From Streptomyces fulvoviolaceus (GTDB taxonomy: Bacteria > Actinomycetota > Actinomycetes > Streptomycetales > Streptomycetaceae): DNA of 64,000 nucleotides. The position numbers were made by a program, and so were the translations under genes. This document shows, one piece after another, positions 15,861-25,971 of the stretch. The DNA lies in assembly GCF_000718165.1 (NCBI RefSeq), contig NZ_JOEY01000049.1, positions 1-64,000 of the forward strand. Direction: 5' to 3'. Position 1 is the first letter of the stretch; each line of letters starts with the position of its first letter. The notes beneath the pieces are model-generated. The model did no database searches and was not told the DNA's origin. It saw nothing but the letters and a program-made list of their open reading frames with translations.

Positions 15861-17594
15861 GTGCTCATACGACTTCTGCGGACCTACCTCAGGCCCTACC
15901 GGAAACCCATCTGTCTGCTGGTGCTGCTGCAGTTTCTGCAGACCTGCGCCACGCTCTACCTGCCCACACTGAACGCGCACATCATCGACAACGGCGTCGT
16001 GAAGGGTGACACCGGTTACATCCTCTCCTTCGGCGCCCTGATGATCGGCATCTCGCTGGTCCAGGTCGTGTGCAACATCGGTGCCGTGTACTACGGCGCC
16101 AAGACCGCGTCGGCGGTCGGCCGGGACCTCCGGGCGGCCGTCTTCGACCGGGTGCAGTCCTTCTCGGCGCGCGAGGTGGGCCACTTCGGGGCGCCCACGC
16201 TGATCACCCGTACGACCAATGACGTGCAGCAGGTCCAGATGCTGGCCCTGATGACGTTCACGCTGCTGGTGTCGGCGCCGATCATGTGCGTGGGCGGCAT
16301 CGTGCTGGCGCTCGGCCTGGACGTGCCGCTGTCCGGGGTGCTGGTCGCCGTGGTGCCGACCCTGGGCATCTGCGTGACGCTGATCGTGCGGCGGCTGCGG
16401 CCGCTGTTCCGGTCGATGCAGGTGAAGCTGGACACCGTGAACCGGGTGCTGCGCGAGCAGATCACCGGCAACCGGGTCATCCGCGCCTTCGTGCGGGACG
16501 AGTACGAGATGCAGCGCTTCAGGAAGGCCAACACCGACCTCACCGACATCGCGCTGAAGACCGGCAACCTGCTCGCGCTGATGTTCCCCATCGTCATGAC
16601 GGTGGTGAACCTGTCGTCGATCGCGGTGGTGTGGTTCGGCGCCCATCGGATCGACAGCGGCGGGATGCAGATCGGCGATCTGACCGCCTTCCTCGCCTAC
16701 CTCATGCAGATCGTCATGTCCGTGATGATGGCCACCTTCATGTTCATGATGGTGCCGCGCGCTGAGATCTGCGCCGAGCGCATCCAGGAGGTGCTCGACA
16801 CGTCGTCGAGCGTCGTGCCGCCGAGCAGTCCGGTGACGGAGCTGCGGCGGCACGGGCATCTGGAGATCCGCGGGGCCGGGTTCCGCTATCCGGGCGCCGA
16901 GGAGCCCGTCCTCAAGGCGATCGACCTGGTCGCGCGGCCGGGTGAGGTGACCGCCGTGATCGGCTCGACCGGCAGCGGCAAGTCCACGCTGCTGGGGCTG
17001 GTGCCGCGGCTGTTCGACGCGACCGACGGCGAGGTCCTCGTCGACGGGGTGGAGGTGTCGAGCGTCGATCCGGTGCTCCTCGCCAAGACCGTCGGGCTCG
17101 TGCCGCAGAAGCCGTACCTCTTCGCGGGCACGGTCGCGACCAACCTGCGCTACGGCAATCCGGACGCCACCGACGAGGAGCTGTGGCACGCGCTGGAGGT
17201 GGCGCAGGCCAAGGGCTTCGTGAGCGGGCTGGAGAACGGCCTGGACTCCCCCATCGCGCAGGGCGGCACCAACGTCTCCGGTGGTCAGCGGCAGCGGCTC
17301 GCGATCGCCCGTACGCTCGTGCAGCGGCCGGAGATCTACCTCTTCGACGACTCCTTCTCCGCCCTCGACTACGCCACCGACGCGGCCCTGCGGGCGGCGC
17401 TCGGACGGGAGACCGCCGAGGCGACCGTCGTGATCGTCGCCCAGCGGGTGGCCACCATCCGCGACGCCGACCGGATCATCGTCCTCGACGAGGGCCGGGT
17501 CGTCGGCACGGGCACGCACCGCGAGCTGATGGCCGACAACGAGACCTATCGGGAGATCGTGCTCTCCCAGCTGACGGAAGCGGAGGCTGCCTGA
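15861..17594 (+). CDS. ABC exporter subunit, degenerate ATP site
   Basis: 577 residues: six membrane helices then one nucleotide-binding domain. Walker A is GSTGSGKST, signature VSGGQRQRLAIARTL, and Walker B IYLFDDSFSALD. The catalytic Glu is replaced by Asp (FDD), and the H-loop His is Gln (VIVAQRVATI). That is the pattern of the non-hydrolysing half in heterodimeric exporters. GTG at 15861 fits the usual VLIRLLRTYLRPY beginning; GTG at 15798 is an alternative. The stop overlaps the partner gene as TGATG. Confidence 0.9.
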   Translation: MLIRLLRTYLRPYRKPICLLVLLQFLQTCATLYLPTLNAHIIDNGVVKGDTGYILSFGALMIGISLVQVVCNIGAVYYGAKTASAVGRDLRAAVFDRVQSFSAREVGHFGAPTLITRTTNDVQQVQMLALMTFTLLVSAPIMCVGGIVLALGLDVPLSGVLVAVVPTLGICVTLIVRRLRPLFRSMQVKLDTVNRVLREQITGNRVIRAFVRDEYEMQRFRKANTDLTDIALKTGNLLALMFPIVMTVVNLSSIAVVWFGAHRIDSGGMQIGDLTAFLAYLMQIVMSVMMATFMFMMVPRAEICAERIQEVLDTSSSVVPPSSPVTELRRHGHLEIRGAGFRYPGAEEPVLKAIDLVARPGEVTAVIGSTGSGKSTLLGLVPRLFDATDGEVLVDGVEVSSVDPVLLAKTVGLVPQKPYLFAGTVATNLRYGNPDATDEELWHALEVAQAKGFVSGLENGLDSPIAQGGTNVSGGQRQRLAIARTLVQRPEIYLFDDSFSALDYATDAALRAALGRETAEATVVIVAQRVATIRDADRIIVLDEGRVVGTGTHRELMADNETYREIVLSQLTEAEAA

Positions 17595-19522
17595 TGGCCG
17601 GGCCCATGGGGCGCATGATGGCCGGCACCGGTCCCGAGAACCGCTCGCTGGACTTCAAGGTGTCCGGCAGGCGGCTGCTCGCCCAGTTCAAGCCGGAGCG
17701 GCTCACCCTCTACGCGATGCTGCTCTGCGTGGTCCTGAGCGTCGGCCTCAACGTGGTCGGACCGAAGATCCTCGGCGAGGCCACTGACCTGGTCTTCGCG
17801 GGCATCATCGGACGGCAGATGGAGGCCGGGACCAGCAAGGAACAGGCCCTCGAGGCGATGCGCGCCGGGGGCGACTCCCAGGTCGCCGACATGCTCCGGA
17901 GCACCGACTTCACCCCCGGCGAGGGCATCGACTTCACCGCCGTCGGACACGTCCTGCTGTTCGCGCTCGGGGTGTTCCTCGTCGCCGGTCTACTGATGGC
18001 GGTGGCGACGCGCCTGGTCAACCGGGCCGTCAACCGCACGATGTTCCGGATGCGCGAGGACGTGCAGACGAAGCTGTCGCGGCTGCCGCTGTCGTACTTC
18101 GACAAGCGCCAGCGCGGCGAGGTGCTGTCCCGCGCGACGAACGACATCGACAACATCGGGCAGACCCTCCAGCAGTCGCTGGGCCAGCTCATCAACTCGC
18201 TGCTCACCATCGTCGGTGTGCTCGCGATGATGTTCTGGGTGTCGTGGCAGCTGGCGCTGGTCGCGCTGGTGACCGTGCCGCTGTCGTTCTATGTGGCGCG
18301 CCGGATCGGCAAGCGGTCGCAGCCGCACTTCGTGCAGCAGTGGCGCTCCACCGGCAAGCTGAACGGCCACATCGAGGAGATGTACACCGGGCACAACCTG
18401 GTGAAGGTGTTCGGCCGCCAGGACGAGTCTGCCGCGCAGTTCGCCGAGCAGAACGACGCGCTGTACGAGGCCGGGTTCAAGGCGCAGTTCAACAGCGGGG
18501 TCATGCAGCCGCTGATGATGTTCGTCTCGAACATCAACTACGTGCTGGTGGCGGTGGTCGGCGGCCTGCGCGTCGCGTCGGGTTCCCTGTCCATCGGTGA
18601 TGTGCAGGCCTTCATCCAGTACTCCCGCCAGTTCTCGATGCCGTTGACGCAGGTCGCGTCCATGGCGAACCTCGTGCAGTCGGGCGTCGCCTCGGCCGAG
18701 CGGATCTTCGAACTCCTGGACGCGGAGGAGCAGGAGGCGGATCCGGTGCCGGCGCTGCGGCCCGAGGAACTGCGCGGGCGGGTCGCGCTGGAGGGCGTGT
18801 CCTTCCGCTACGACCCCGAGAAGCCGCTCATCGAGGACCTCTCGCTGAAGGTGGAACCGGGCCACACAGTCGCGATCGTCGGCCCGACGGGAGCCGGCAA
18901 GACCACGCTGGTCAACCTCCTCATGCGGTTCTACGACGTCTCCGGCGGGCGTATCACCCTCGACGGCGTCGACATCGCGGGGATGTCCCGGGACGAACTC
19001 CGGGCCGGCATCGGCATGGTGCTCCAGGACACCTGGCTGTTCGGGGGCACGATCGCGGAGAACATCGCGTACGGGGCGTCGCGCGAGGTCACCGGGGGCG
19101 AGATCGAGGAGGCGGCGCGGGCGGCCCACGCCGACCGCTTCATCCGCACGCTCCCCGACGGCTACGACACCGTGATCGACGACGAGGGCAGCGGGGTCAG
19201 CGCCGGTGAGAAGCAGCTCATCACCATCGCGCGGGCGTTCCTGTCCGACCCGGTGATCCTGGTGCTCGACGAGGCGACGTCTTCGGTCGACACCCGGACG
19301 GAGGTGCTGATCCAGAAGGCGATGGCGAAGCTCGCCCACGGGCGGACGTCGTTCGTGATCGCGCACCGGCTGTCGACCATCCGGGACGCGGACACGATCC
19401 TGGTCATGGAGAACGGCTCGATCGTGGAACAGGGCGCGCACGCGGACCTGTTGGCGGCCAACGGGGCGTATGCGCGGCTGTACAAGGCACAGTTCGCGCA
19501 GGCGGTGGCGGAGGTGGATTAG
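17594..19522 (+). CDS. ABC exporter subunit, catalytically competent partner
   Basis: 642 residues with an extended loop between the first two helices, then an ATPase domain: Walker A GPTGAGKTT, Walker B VILVLDEATSSVD with Glu present, H-loop FVIAHRLSTI with His present. The signature reads GVSAGEKQLITIARA, which departs from LSGGQ. Together with the upstream subunit this gives one full and one degenerate ATP site, as in TM287/288-type heterodimers. Substrate unknown; drug or lipid export is typical. Start fixed by the TGATG overlap. Confidence 0.92.
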   Translation: MAGPMGRMMAGTGPENRSLDFKVSGRRLLAQFKPERLTLYAMLLCVVLSVGLNVVGPKILGEATDLVFAGIIGRQMEAGTSKEQALEAMRAGGDSQVADMLRSTDFTPGEGIDFTAVGHVLLFALGVFLVAGLLMAVATRLVNRAVNRTMFRMREDVQTKLSRLPLSYFDKRQRGEVLSRATNDIDNIGQTLQQSLGQLINSLLTIVGVLAMMFWVSWQLALVALVTVPLSFYVARRIGKRSQPHFVQQWRSTGKLNGHIEEMYTGHNLVKVFGRQDESAAQFAEQNDALYEAGFKAQFNSGVMQPLMMFVSNINYVLVAVVGGLRVASGSLSIGDVQAFIQYSRQFSMPLTQVASMANLVQSGVASAERIFELLDAEEQEADPVPALRPEELRGRVALEGVSFRYDPEKPLIEDLSLKVEPGHTVAIVGPTGAGKTTLVNLLMRFYDVSGGRITLDGVDIAGMSRDELRAGIGMVLQDTWLFGGTIAENIAYGASREVTGGEIEEAARAAHADRFIRTLPDGYDTVIDDEGSGVSAGEKQLITIARAFLSDPVILVLDEATSSVDTRTEVLIQKAMAKLAHGRTSFVIAHRLSTIRDADTILVMENGSIVEQGAHADLLAANGAYARLYKAQFAQAVAEVD

Positions 19523-19583
19523 CGGTTTTCGCCCCCGCCGCCCCTTCCCGTCCCGACCTTGGGGGCTCCGCCCCCAAACCCCC

Positions 19584-19638
19584 GCTCCTCAAACGCCGAA
19601 GGGGCTGATTTCAGCCCGTCCGGCGTTTGAGGACGAGC
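19584..19638. terminator. Inverted repeat between convergent ABC and sigma genes
   Basis: GCTCCTCAAACGCCG... pairs with ...CGGCGTTTGAGGACGAGC around a GCTGA-TT-TCAGC centre, with a few mismatches. The preceding GGGGGCTCCGCCCCCAAACC stretch is a sequence repeated widely in Streptomyces intergenic DNA. It serves both strands. Confidence 0.75.
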
Positions 19639-19654
19639 GGCGAAGCCTCCTGCC

Positions 19655-20794
19655 TCAGTCCAAGTAACCCCTCAACTGGTCCGCGAAGGCGTGATCGCGG
19701 AGCTTGTTGAGGGTCTTCGACTCGATCTGGCGGATCCGTTCCCGCGTCACGCCGAAGATGCGGCCGATCTCCTCCAGCGTGCGGGGGCGGCCGTCGGCCA
19801 GGCCGTAGCGGAGTTGGACGACCTTCCGTTCGCGCTCGCCGAGAGTGGAGAGCACCGCCTCCAGATGCTCCCTGAGCAGCAGGAAAGCCGCCGACTCGAC
19901 GGGCGATGTCGCGTCGCCGTCCTCGATGAGGTCGCCGAGAGCGACGTCGTCCTCCTCGCCGACCGGCGCGTGCAACGACACCGGTTCCTGGGCCAGCCGC
20001 AGCACCTCGCTGACGCGCTCAGGCGCCAGGTCGAGGTGGGCGGCGACCTCTTCGGGGGTCGGTTCGTAGCCGCGTTCCTGCAGCATGCGGCGCTGGACGC
20101 GGACGACCCGGTTGATCAACTCGACCACGTGGACCGGGACTCGGATAGTCCGGGCCTGGTCGGCGAGGGCCCGGGACATGGCCTGGCGGATCCACCAGGT
20201 GGCGTACGTGGAGAACTTGTAGCCGCGGGCGTAGTCGAACTTCTCGACGGCCCGGATGAGGCCCAGGTTTCCTTCCTGGACCAGGTCGAGCATGGTCAGG
20301 CCGCGGCCGACGTACCGCTTGGCCACGGAGACGACGAGCCGCAGGTTCGCCTCGATGAGGCGGCGCTTGGCCATCCGCCCCATGACCACGAGCTTGTCCA
20401 GGTCGAGCGCCAACTGGCTTTCCACGTCGGGGGTGTTGCTCAGCTTCTCCTCGGCGAACAGGCCGGCCTCGACCCGGCGGGCGAGTTCGACCTCCTCGGC
20501 CGCGGTGAGCAGCGGGATCCGGCCGATCTCCCGCAGGTACTGGCGGAACAGGTCGGAGGAGGGACCGCCGGTGTCGGCGGCGCGGGCAGCGCGCCGTGGC
20601 TCCACCCGTTCGGGAGCCTCGGCGGTCTCCAGCGCCTCGGCGGGCGGTTCCACGGGCTCGGCCGGGGCTTCCGGCTCGGCCTCGGGGTGGTGCACGACAC
20701 GGCTCTGCGGGGGCACCGCGACCAGGACGTCGGTCTCGGCGTCCGGCTCCGTGTCGTCCGTACTGGTGTCGGTTGAGAGGGTCTGGGTCTGCAC
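19655..20794 (-). CDS. hrdA: RNA polymerase principal-type sigma factor (HrdA-like)
   Basis: 379 residues. Region 1.2 is [20 protein letters not shown]; region 2 has [20 protein letters not shown] and [13 protein letters not shown]; region 3 [12 protein letters not shown]; region 4.2 [20 protein letters not shown]. It lacks the long 1.1 region of HrdB, so it is a Hrd paralogue; hrdA is inferred from dnaG adjacency as in S. coelicolor. The frame is open to 20992, but GTG at 20794 has GGAGG eight bases before it and starts with Gln/Thr-rich residues. The N-terminal 70 residues are acidic and disordered. Confidence 0.9.
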   Translation of the reverse strand: MQTQTLSTDTSTDDTEPDAETDVLVAVPPQSRVVHHPEAEPEAPAEPVEPPAEALETAEAPERVEPRRAARAADTGGPSSDLFRQYLREIGRIPLLTAAEEVELARRVEAGLFAEEKLSNTPDVESQLALDLDKLVVMGRMAKRRLIEANLRLVVSVAKRYVGRGLTMLDLVQEGNLGLIRAVEKFDYARGYKFSTYATWWIRQAMSRALADQARTIRVPVHVVELINRVVRVQRRMLQERGYEPTPEEVAAHLDLAPERVSEVLRLAQEPVSLHAPVGEEDDVALGDLIEDGDATSPVESAAFLLLREHLEAVLSTLGERERKVVQLRYGLADGRPRTLEEIGRIFGVTRERIRQIESKTLNKLRDHAFADQLRGYLD

Positions 20795-21205
20795 GGGGGC
20801 GACCTCCAGGATGATCGCTGCCAAGGTGGACGGCAGCGGTACTTCGGGGGCGGAGTCGACGGCCTCGCCGCTGTCCGTCCCGTACGCGATGAGCGGAACC
20901 GCGGGGTACTGGGACCCGCTGGGGACGGATCGGCCGCGCTCCGAGGACTCAGGCACCGGAACCCAGTGTGGAGTACGACACATCGCCGCCACGAGGGGCG
21001 TGCGGTGACTTTTTGAGTCCGGTCCGTGACCGCGTGGTTACTTTGCCTTACGAGTGCGCGGCCCTGCGGGGCTTGAAACCAGTTGCGCCGCTGGAAGTGG
21101 GATGACCAATCCGCGGGCCGGTGGGGGCTGGTCGCGCCCACGCGGCGGAGCCGCATATCGATACAGCCCCGCGCCCCTGGGGGCGGCTGCGCCGGCCCCA
21201 TCCCC
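20795..21205. other. Upstream region of the sigma gene, with a genome-type repeat
   Basis: 411 bases between the sigma factor start and the dnaG stop. It should hold the sigma gene promoter; TTTTTGAGTCC near 21010 is the only AT-richer patch. The right half contains copy 1 of the GRAH repeat described separately. An unlikely N-terminal extension of the sigma gene is open to 20992. Confidence 0.5.
21113..21178. repeat. Intergenic repeat, copy 1
   Basis: 66 bases closely matching 25881-25946. The shared core includes GGCTGGTCGCGCCCACG, CGGCGGAGCCGCA, TGATACAGCCCCGC-type end and GCGCCCCT. Both copies lie downstream of leftward genes. Related sequence is common in Streptomyces intergenic regions, from memory. 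Possibly a mobile mini-repeat or terminator relic. Confidence 0.8.
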
Positions 21206-23104
21206 TCAGAGAGCCGCCGCGCCTTGCTCCCTCAGCGCCTGGCCGTACTGCTGCAGCACCCACAGTTCGTTCTGTACGGCGGCCAGCTGGGCCGGGTCGT
21301 CGTGGCTGCCGAGTCGCATCAGGGTGCCCTGGATCTCCTGGATGCGGCGGTCCACGGCGCGGCGGCGGACCCAGACCAGCTGCTCGCCCGAGTAGTTCTC
21401 GTCGACCGTGCGGCGCATGATCGCCTCGACCGCCAGTTCCGTGACCATCGCGCGGACCGTGTCGTCCGGGGCCGCCTCGCGGACGCGGACCAGGTAGTCC
21501 TGGGAGTCCTGGACGCCGTACTCCGTGCCGCCCGCGTCCATGATCGCCTGGCGTACGGCGGCGTACGGCGGGGCGGTGAACTCGTCCATGCCGTACGCGT
21601 CGAAGGCCGGGGAGACCAACTCGGGGCGCTGGAGGGCGAGTTTGAGGAGTTCGCGTTCGGTGGCGTACACCGGGTTGCGGAGGTTGAGCGCCGGGCCGGA
21701 GACCGCGGGGCGGGGAGCGGAGTCGTACTGCTGCGGGCCCCGCGCCGGCGCCGGTCCCTTGCCGCCCCGGTCGCGCGCCCAACGGGCCAGCTGGGCCACC
21801 CGCTTGACCACGAACTGCGTGTCGAGGATGCCGAGCATGCCGGCGAGCTGGACGGCGACCTCGTGCTGGGCGCCGCTGTTCTTGATGCGGGCGACGATCG
21901 GGGCCGCTTCGTCCAGAGCGGAAGCTCGGCCCGCGGGGGTGTCCAGGTCGTAGCGGACGACGATCTGGCGGAGCGCGAACTCGAAGAGCGGAGTGCGGGG
22001 TTCGACCAGGTCGGCGACCGCCTCGTCGCCCTTGGCGAGGCGCAGCTCGCACGGGTCCATGTTGTCCGGGGCGATCGCGATGTACGTCTCGGCGGCGAAC
22101 TTCTGGTCGTCCTCGAAGGCGCGCAGGGCCGCCTTCTGGCCGGCCGCGTCGCCGTCGAAGGTGAAGATCACGCGTGCGCTGCCGTTGTCCATCAGCAGCC
22201 GGCGGAGGATCTTGATGTGGTCGCCGCCGAAGGCCGTGCCGCAGGTCGCGATCGCTGTCGTCACTCCTGCCAGGTGGCAGGCCATGACGTCGGTGTAGCC
22301 CTCCACCACCACCGCGCGGCTGGCCTTGGCGATGTCCTTCTTCGCGAGGTCGATGCCGTAGAGGACCTGGGACTTCTTGTAGATCGCGGTGTCGGGCGTG
22401 TTGAGGTACTTCGGGCCGTTGTCCGCCTCGTAGAGCTTGCGCGCGCCGAAGCCGACGACCTCGCCGCCGATGTCGCGGATGGGCCACATCAGGCGGCCGC
22501 GGAAGCGGTCGATGGGGCCGCGGCGGCCCTCCTGGGAGAGGCCGGAGAGGAGGAGCTCCTTGTCGGTGAAGCCCTTGCCGCGGAGGAAGCGGGTGAGGTG
22601 GTCCCAGCCCTGGGGGCTGTAGCCGACGGAGAAGTGCTCGGCGGCGGACTGGTCGAAGCCGCGCTCGGCGAGGAACTTACGGCCGGTGTCGGCCTCGGGG
22701 CTGGTGGCGAGCTGCTCGACGTACCAGTCGGCGGCGATCTTGTGTGCCTCGACCAGGCGGATACGCTCGCCGCGCTGGTGGGAGGGGTTGTACCCGCCCT
22801 CTTCGTACCGCAGCGTGATGCCGGCCTGCGCGGCCAGGCGCTCGACGACCTCCGAGAAGGAGAGGTGGTCGACCTTCATCACGAACGTGATGGTGTCGCC
22901 GCCCTCCTGGCAGCCGAAGCAGTGGAAGAGTCCCTTGCTCGGGCTGACCTGGAAGGACGGCGACTTCTCGTCGTGGAACGGGCACAGGCCTTTGAGGTTC
23001 CCGCCGCCCGCGTTGCGCAGCTGGAGGTACTCGGACACCACGGCGTCGATCGGGACCGCGTCCCGTACCGCCTTCACGTCCTCGTCGTTGATCCGTCCTG
23101 CCAC
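21206..23104 (-). CDS. dnaG: DNA primase DnaG
   Basis: 632 residues, full length. The zinc-binding CHC2 motif is CPFHDEKSPSF with HCFGC at about residues 41-65; the TOPRIM acidic motifs are VVVEGYTDVMA and FTFDGDAAGQ at about residues 270-330. The C-terminal helicase-interaction region is present. It makes RNA primers for chromosomal replication. The GTG start has no ribosome site; TAGAAT lies six bases upstream, so the mRNA is probably leaderless. It follows no other gene closely and reads toward the sigma factor. Confidence 0.97.
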   Translation of the reverse strand: MAGRINDEDVKAVRDAVPIDAVVSEYLQLRNAGGGNLKGLCPFHDEKSPSFQVSPSKGLFHCFGCQEGGDTITFVMKVDHLSFSEVVERLAAQAGITLRYEEGGYNPSHQRGERIRLVEAHKIAADWYVEQLATSPEADTGRKFLAERGFDQSAAEHFSVGYSPQGWDHLTRFLRGKGFTDKELLLSGLSQEGRRGPIDRFRGRLMWPIRDIGGEVVGFGARKLYEADNGPKYLNTPDTAIYKKSQVLYGIDLAKKDIAKASRAVVVEGYTDVMACHLAGVTTAIATCGTAFGGDHIKILRRLLMDNGSARVIFTFDGDAAGQKAALRAFEDDQKFAAETYIAIAPDNMDPCELRLAKGDEAVADLVEPRTPLFEFALRQIVVRYDLDTPAGRASALDEAAPIVARIKNSGAQHEVAVQLAGMLGILDTQFVVKRVAQLARWARDRGGKGPAPARGPQQYDSAPRPAVSGPALNLRNPVYATERELLKLALQRPELVSPAFDAYGMDEFTAPPYAAVRQAIMDAGGTEYGVQDSQDYLVRVREAAPDDTVRAMVTELAVEAIMRRTVDENYSGEQLVWVRRRAVDRRIQEIQGTLMRLGSHDDPAQLAAVQNELWVLQQYGQALREQGAAAL

Positions 23105-23110
23105 GCGTGA

Positions 23111-23116
23111 ATTCTA
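23111..23116 (-). promoter_or_regulatory. Probable -10 (TAGAAT) for leaderless dnaG
   Basis: On the minus strand TAGAAT is followed by six bases and then the GTG start of dnaG, with no purine-rich ribosome site between. It has the same hexamer and spacing as the FGGY kinase gene. Confidence 0.55.
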
Positions 23117-23151
23117 CGGGTGCGGTGTGACAGTCGATCGCCCTCGTCGGG

Positions 23152-24417
23152 TCACGAGACCAGACTGTCCAGCGGAACGTGCGGGTCCGCAAGCGCCTCC
23201 GTGTCCACCTGAGCCTTGGTACGAATCAACTGCTGGATCGGCTCTGTGACGTCCCACACGTTCACGTTCATCCCGGCAAGCACTCGTCCCTGCTTCACCC
23301 AGAACGCGATGAACTCACGCTTTCCGGCGTCCCCCCGGATCACCACTTCGTCGTACGACCCCGGGGGCGCCCAGCCGCTGTACTCCATCCCCATGTCGTA
23401 CTGGTCGGAGAAGAAGTAGGGCACACGGTCGTAGGTGAGGTCGCGGCCGAGCATCGCGCGGGCCGCCGCGGGACCGCCGTTGAGGGCGTTGGCCCAGTGC
23501 TCGACGCGCAGCCGGGTGTCGTAGAGGGCGTGGTGGAAGGAAGCGACGTCGCCGGCCGCGTAGATGTCGGGGTCGGAGGTGCGCAGCCGGTCGTCGACCG
23601 CGACACCGCCGCCGTGGGCACGGTCGGCCAGCTCCAGCCCCACGGCCTCGGCGAGGGCGGTGCGCGGGGCCGCGCCGACCGCCGCGAGGACGTCGTGCGC
23701 GGGGTGCTCCTCGCCGTCGTCGGTGCGGGCGGCCAGGACCACACCGTCCTGGCCGACGATCTCGGTCAGCCGCGCGCCGAAGTGGAAGCGGACGCCGTGC
23801 TCGCGATGCAGCTCGGCGAAGAGGTTGCCGAGCTCGGGGCCGAGGACGCCGTGCAGCGGGGTCGGCTCGGGCTCGACGACGGTGACCTCGGCGCCGTACT
23901 CACGGGCCGCCGCCGCGACCTCCAGGCCGATCCAGCCGGCACCGGCGATCACGATGTGGCCGTTGTCCCGGCCGAGGGCGGCCAGGACGCCCTTGAGGCG
24001 CTCCGCGTGGGCCAGGCGGCGCAGGTGGTGGACGCCCGCGAGGTCCGTGCCCGGGATGTCCAGACGGCGGGGCTCGGCGCCGGTCGCGAGGAGCAGCTTG
24101 TCGTAGCGCACGACGGTGCCGTCCTCGCCGTAGCGGACCGTCTTGGCCTCGCGGTCGACGGCGTCGACGGTCGCGCCGAGGTGCAGCTCGATGTCGTTGC
24201 GCGCGTACCAGGCGGGTTCGTGCACGAAGACGCTGTCGCGCTCCTCCTTGCCGAGCAGATAGCCCTTGGAGAGCGGCGGGCGCTCGTACGGGTGGTCGCG
24301 TTCGTCGCAGATCAGTATCACGCGGCCGGTGAAGCCCTCCGTGCGGAGGGTCTCGGCCGCTTTCGCGCCGGCGAGACCTCCTCCGACGATGACGAAAGTC
24401 TGATCCGCGTCGACCAC
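23152..24417 (-). CDS. FAD-dependent NAD(P)H:ferredoxin-type reductase
   Basis: 421 residues. FAD site FVIVGGGLAGAKAAETLR at the N-terminus, conserved YERPPLSKGYL, NAD site IVIAGAGWIGLEVAAAARE near residue 150, second FAD site DIYAAGDVASF near 280. The C-terminal domain reads YSGWAPPGSYDEVVIRGD, as in rhodocoxin/putidaredoxin reductases. It would pass electrons to a [2Fe-2S] ferredoxin; no ferredoxin or P450 is adjacent. GAGGAGG lies seven bases before the GTG. Confidence 0.92.
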   Translation of the reverse strand: MVDADQTFVIVGGGLAGAKAAETLRTEGFTGRVILICDERDHPYERPPLSKGYLLGKEERDSVFVHEPAWYARNDIELHLGATVDAVDREAKTVRYGEDGTVVRYDKLLLATGAEPRRLDIPGTDLAGVHHLRRLAHAERLKGVLAALGRDNGHIVIAGAGWIGLEVAAAAREYGAEVTVVEPEPTPLHGVLGPELGNLFAELHREHGVRFHFGARLTEIVGQDGVVLAARTDDGEEHPAHDVLAAVGAAPRTALAEAVGLELADRAHGGGVAVDDRLRTSDPDIYAAGDVASFHHALYDTRLRVEHWANALNGGPAAARAMLGRDLTYDRVPYFFSDQYDMGMEYSGWAPPGSYDEVVIRGDAGKREFIAFWVKQGRVLAGMNVNVWDVTEPIQQLIRTKAQVDTEALADPHVPLDSLVS

Positions 24418-24552
24418 TTGATGCCTCCTCGTAACGGTGCCGCCTCATTGGAGCGTCCCGCACGGAGCGTGATGGGGGAAGAGGGAGTGGCCCGATCAGG
24501 CCACGGAGGGTCACATTCGGGCTCGTTTCAGGTCACTCGCGTCTCGTCGGGA

Positions 24553-25806
24553 TCACTGGTTCCCCGTCAGGTGAGCGTGCAGCGAACGCGCTGACGCGTC
24601 GGTGAGCGAGGCGATCTGGTCGACGATCACCCGCTTGCGGGCGCGGTCGTCGGGAGCCTGGTCGAACTCCGTGCGGAACTGGGGTTCGAGACCGTCCGGG
24701 GCGCGGACGGTGAGCACCTCAGCCAGCTCCGCGACCACGATCCGCTGGTCGGCCCGGAGCCGCTCCTGCTCGGCGCGCTGCATGACGTACCGGTCGGCGA
24801 CGGCCTTCAGGACCGCGCACTCCAGCCGCGTCTCATGGGGTACGACGAGTTCGGCGGCGTATCTCGTCAGCCGCCCTCGGCCGTACGCCTCGCGCGTGGC
24901 GCCCTCGGCGGAGAGGCAGAAGCGGCCGATGAGCTGGCTGGTGGCGTCCTTGAGGCGGGCCTGGGCGACGGCCGAACCGTCATAGCCGTGCGGCCACCAT
25001 TCCTGGTCCTGGAGGCGGTCGAGGGCGGCGGCGAGTTCGGCGGGGTCGGTGTCCGCGGGGACGTACCGGCCGATGGCGACCGCGAACACCGCCTGGCGTT
25101 CCGGTTCCGCGTGCAGGTAGTTGGGGTCGATGTGACCGGCGTGCAGGCCGTCCTCGACGTCGTGCACGGAGTACGCCACGTCGTCGGACCAGTCCATGAC
25201 CTGGGCCTCGAAGGTGGTGCGGGTGCCGGGGGCGTCCTTGCGGACCCAGTCGAAGACGGGGCGGTCGTCTTCGTAGACGCCGAATTTCTGGGACTTGGGG
25301 TCGGTGGGGTGCGCTCCGCGGGGCCAGGGGTACTTGGTGGCGGCGTCGAGGGTGGCTCGGGTGAGGTTGAGTCCTACCGAGCCCTCAGGGGTGAACCGCT
25401 TGGGTTCGATGCGGGTGAGGAGTCTCAGGGACTGGGCGTTGCCCTCGAAGCCGCCGCAGTCCTCCGCGAATTCGTTGAGGGCCTGTTCGCCGTTGTGGCC
25501 GAAGGGGGGGTGGCCGAGGTCGTGGGAGAGACAGGCGGCTTCGACCAGGTCGGGGTCGCAACCCAGGGCGGCTCCGAGTTCTCGGCCTACCTGGGCGCAC
25601 TCCAGGGAGTGGGTGAGGCGGGTGCGGGGGCTTGCGTCCCAGGCCTGGCTGCGGGTTCCTGGGGTGACGACCTGGGTTTTGCCGGCGAGCCTTCTGAGCG
25701 CGGAGGAGTGGAGGATGCGGGCGCGGTCGCGTTGGAAGGCGGTTCGGCCGGGGCGCTTGTCTGGCTCGAGAGCCCAGCGTTCGGTTGACGGCAGGTCGTA
25801 CGACAT
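24553..25806 (-). CDS. dgt: dGTP triphosphohydrolase-like HD protein
   Basis: 417 residues. The HD metal-binding residues appear as RLTHSLE and [16 protein letters not shown] at about residues 63-105, with [19 protein letters not shown] near 205. It hydrolyses dGTP (or dNTPs) to the nucleoside and triphosphate, controlling nucleotide pools. The ATG at 25806 lacks a ribosome site; TACTGT six bases upstream suggests a leaderless start. It is the usual neighbour of dnaG in streptomycetes. Confidence 0.94.
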   Translation of the reverse strand: MSYDLPSTERWALEPDKRPGRTAFQRDRARILHSSALRRLAGKTQVVTPGTRSQAWDASPRTRLTHSLECAQVGRELGAALGCDPDLVEAACLSHDLGHPPFGHNGEQALNEFAEDCGGFEGNAQSLRLLTRIEPKRFTPEGSVGLNLTRATLDAATKYPWPRGAHPTDPKSQKFGVYEDDRPVFDWVRKDAPGTRTTFEAQVMDWSDDVAYSVHDVEDGLHAGHIDPNYLHAEPERQAVFAVAIGRYVPADTDPAELAAALDRLQDQEWWPHGYDGSAVAQARLKDATSQLIGRFCLSAEGATREAYGRGRLTRYAAELVVPHETRLECAVLKAVADRYVMQRAEQERLRADQRIVVAELAEVLTVRAPDGLEPQFRTEFDQAPDDRARKRVIVDQIASLTDASARSLHAHLTGNQ

Positions 25807-25880
25807 GTCTCGACAGTACGGGCAGGTGCTGACAATTGTGGTGCGCCTGAGTGTCTGCCGGGTTCTGTGGTTTGGCGGGT

Positions 25881-25946
25881 GCGGGCCGTATGTGGCTGGT
25901 CGCGCCCACGCGGCGGAGCCGCAAATTGATACAGCCCCGCGCCCCT
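25881..25946. repeat. Intergenic repeat, copy 2
   Basis: 66 bases nearly identical to 21113-21178, in the gap upstream of dgt and downstream of the chelatase gene. Differences are few and clustered in the AT-richer centre (AAATTGATA versus ATATCGATA). Confidence 0.8.
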
Positions 25947-25971
25947 AGGGAGTTGCAGTCACCCCTGGCTC

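Noticed and set aside
20795..20992. N-terminal extension of the sigma factor from GTG at 20992
   Set aside because: No ribosome site there; GTG at 20794 has GGAGG at ideal spacing and a family-like beginning.
21083..23110. 675-residue plus-strand open frame opposite dnaG
   Set aside because: Mirror of dnaG codon bias; no recognisable protein sequence.
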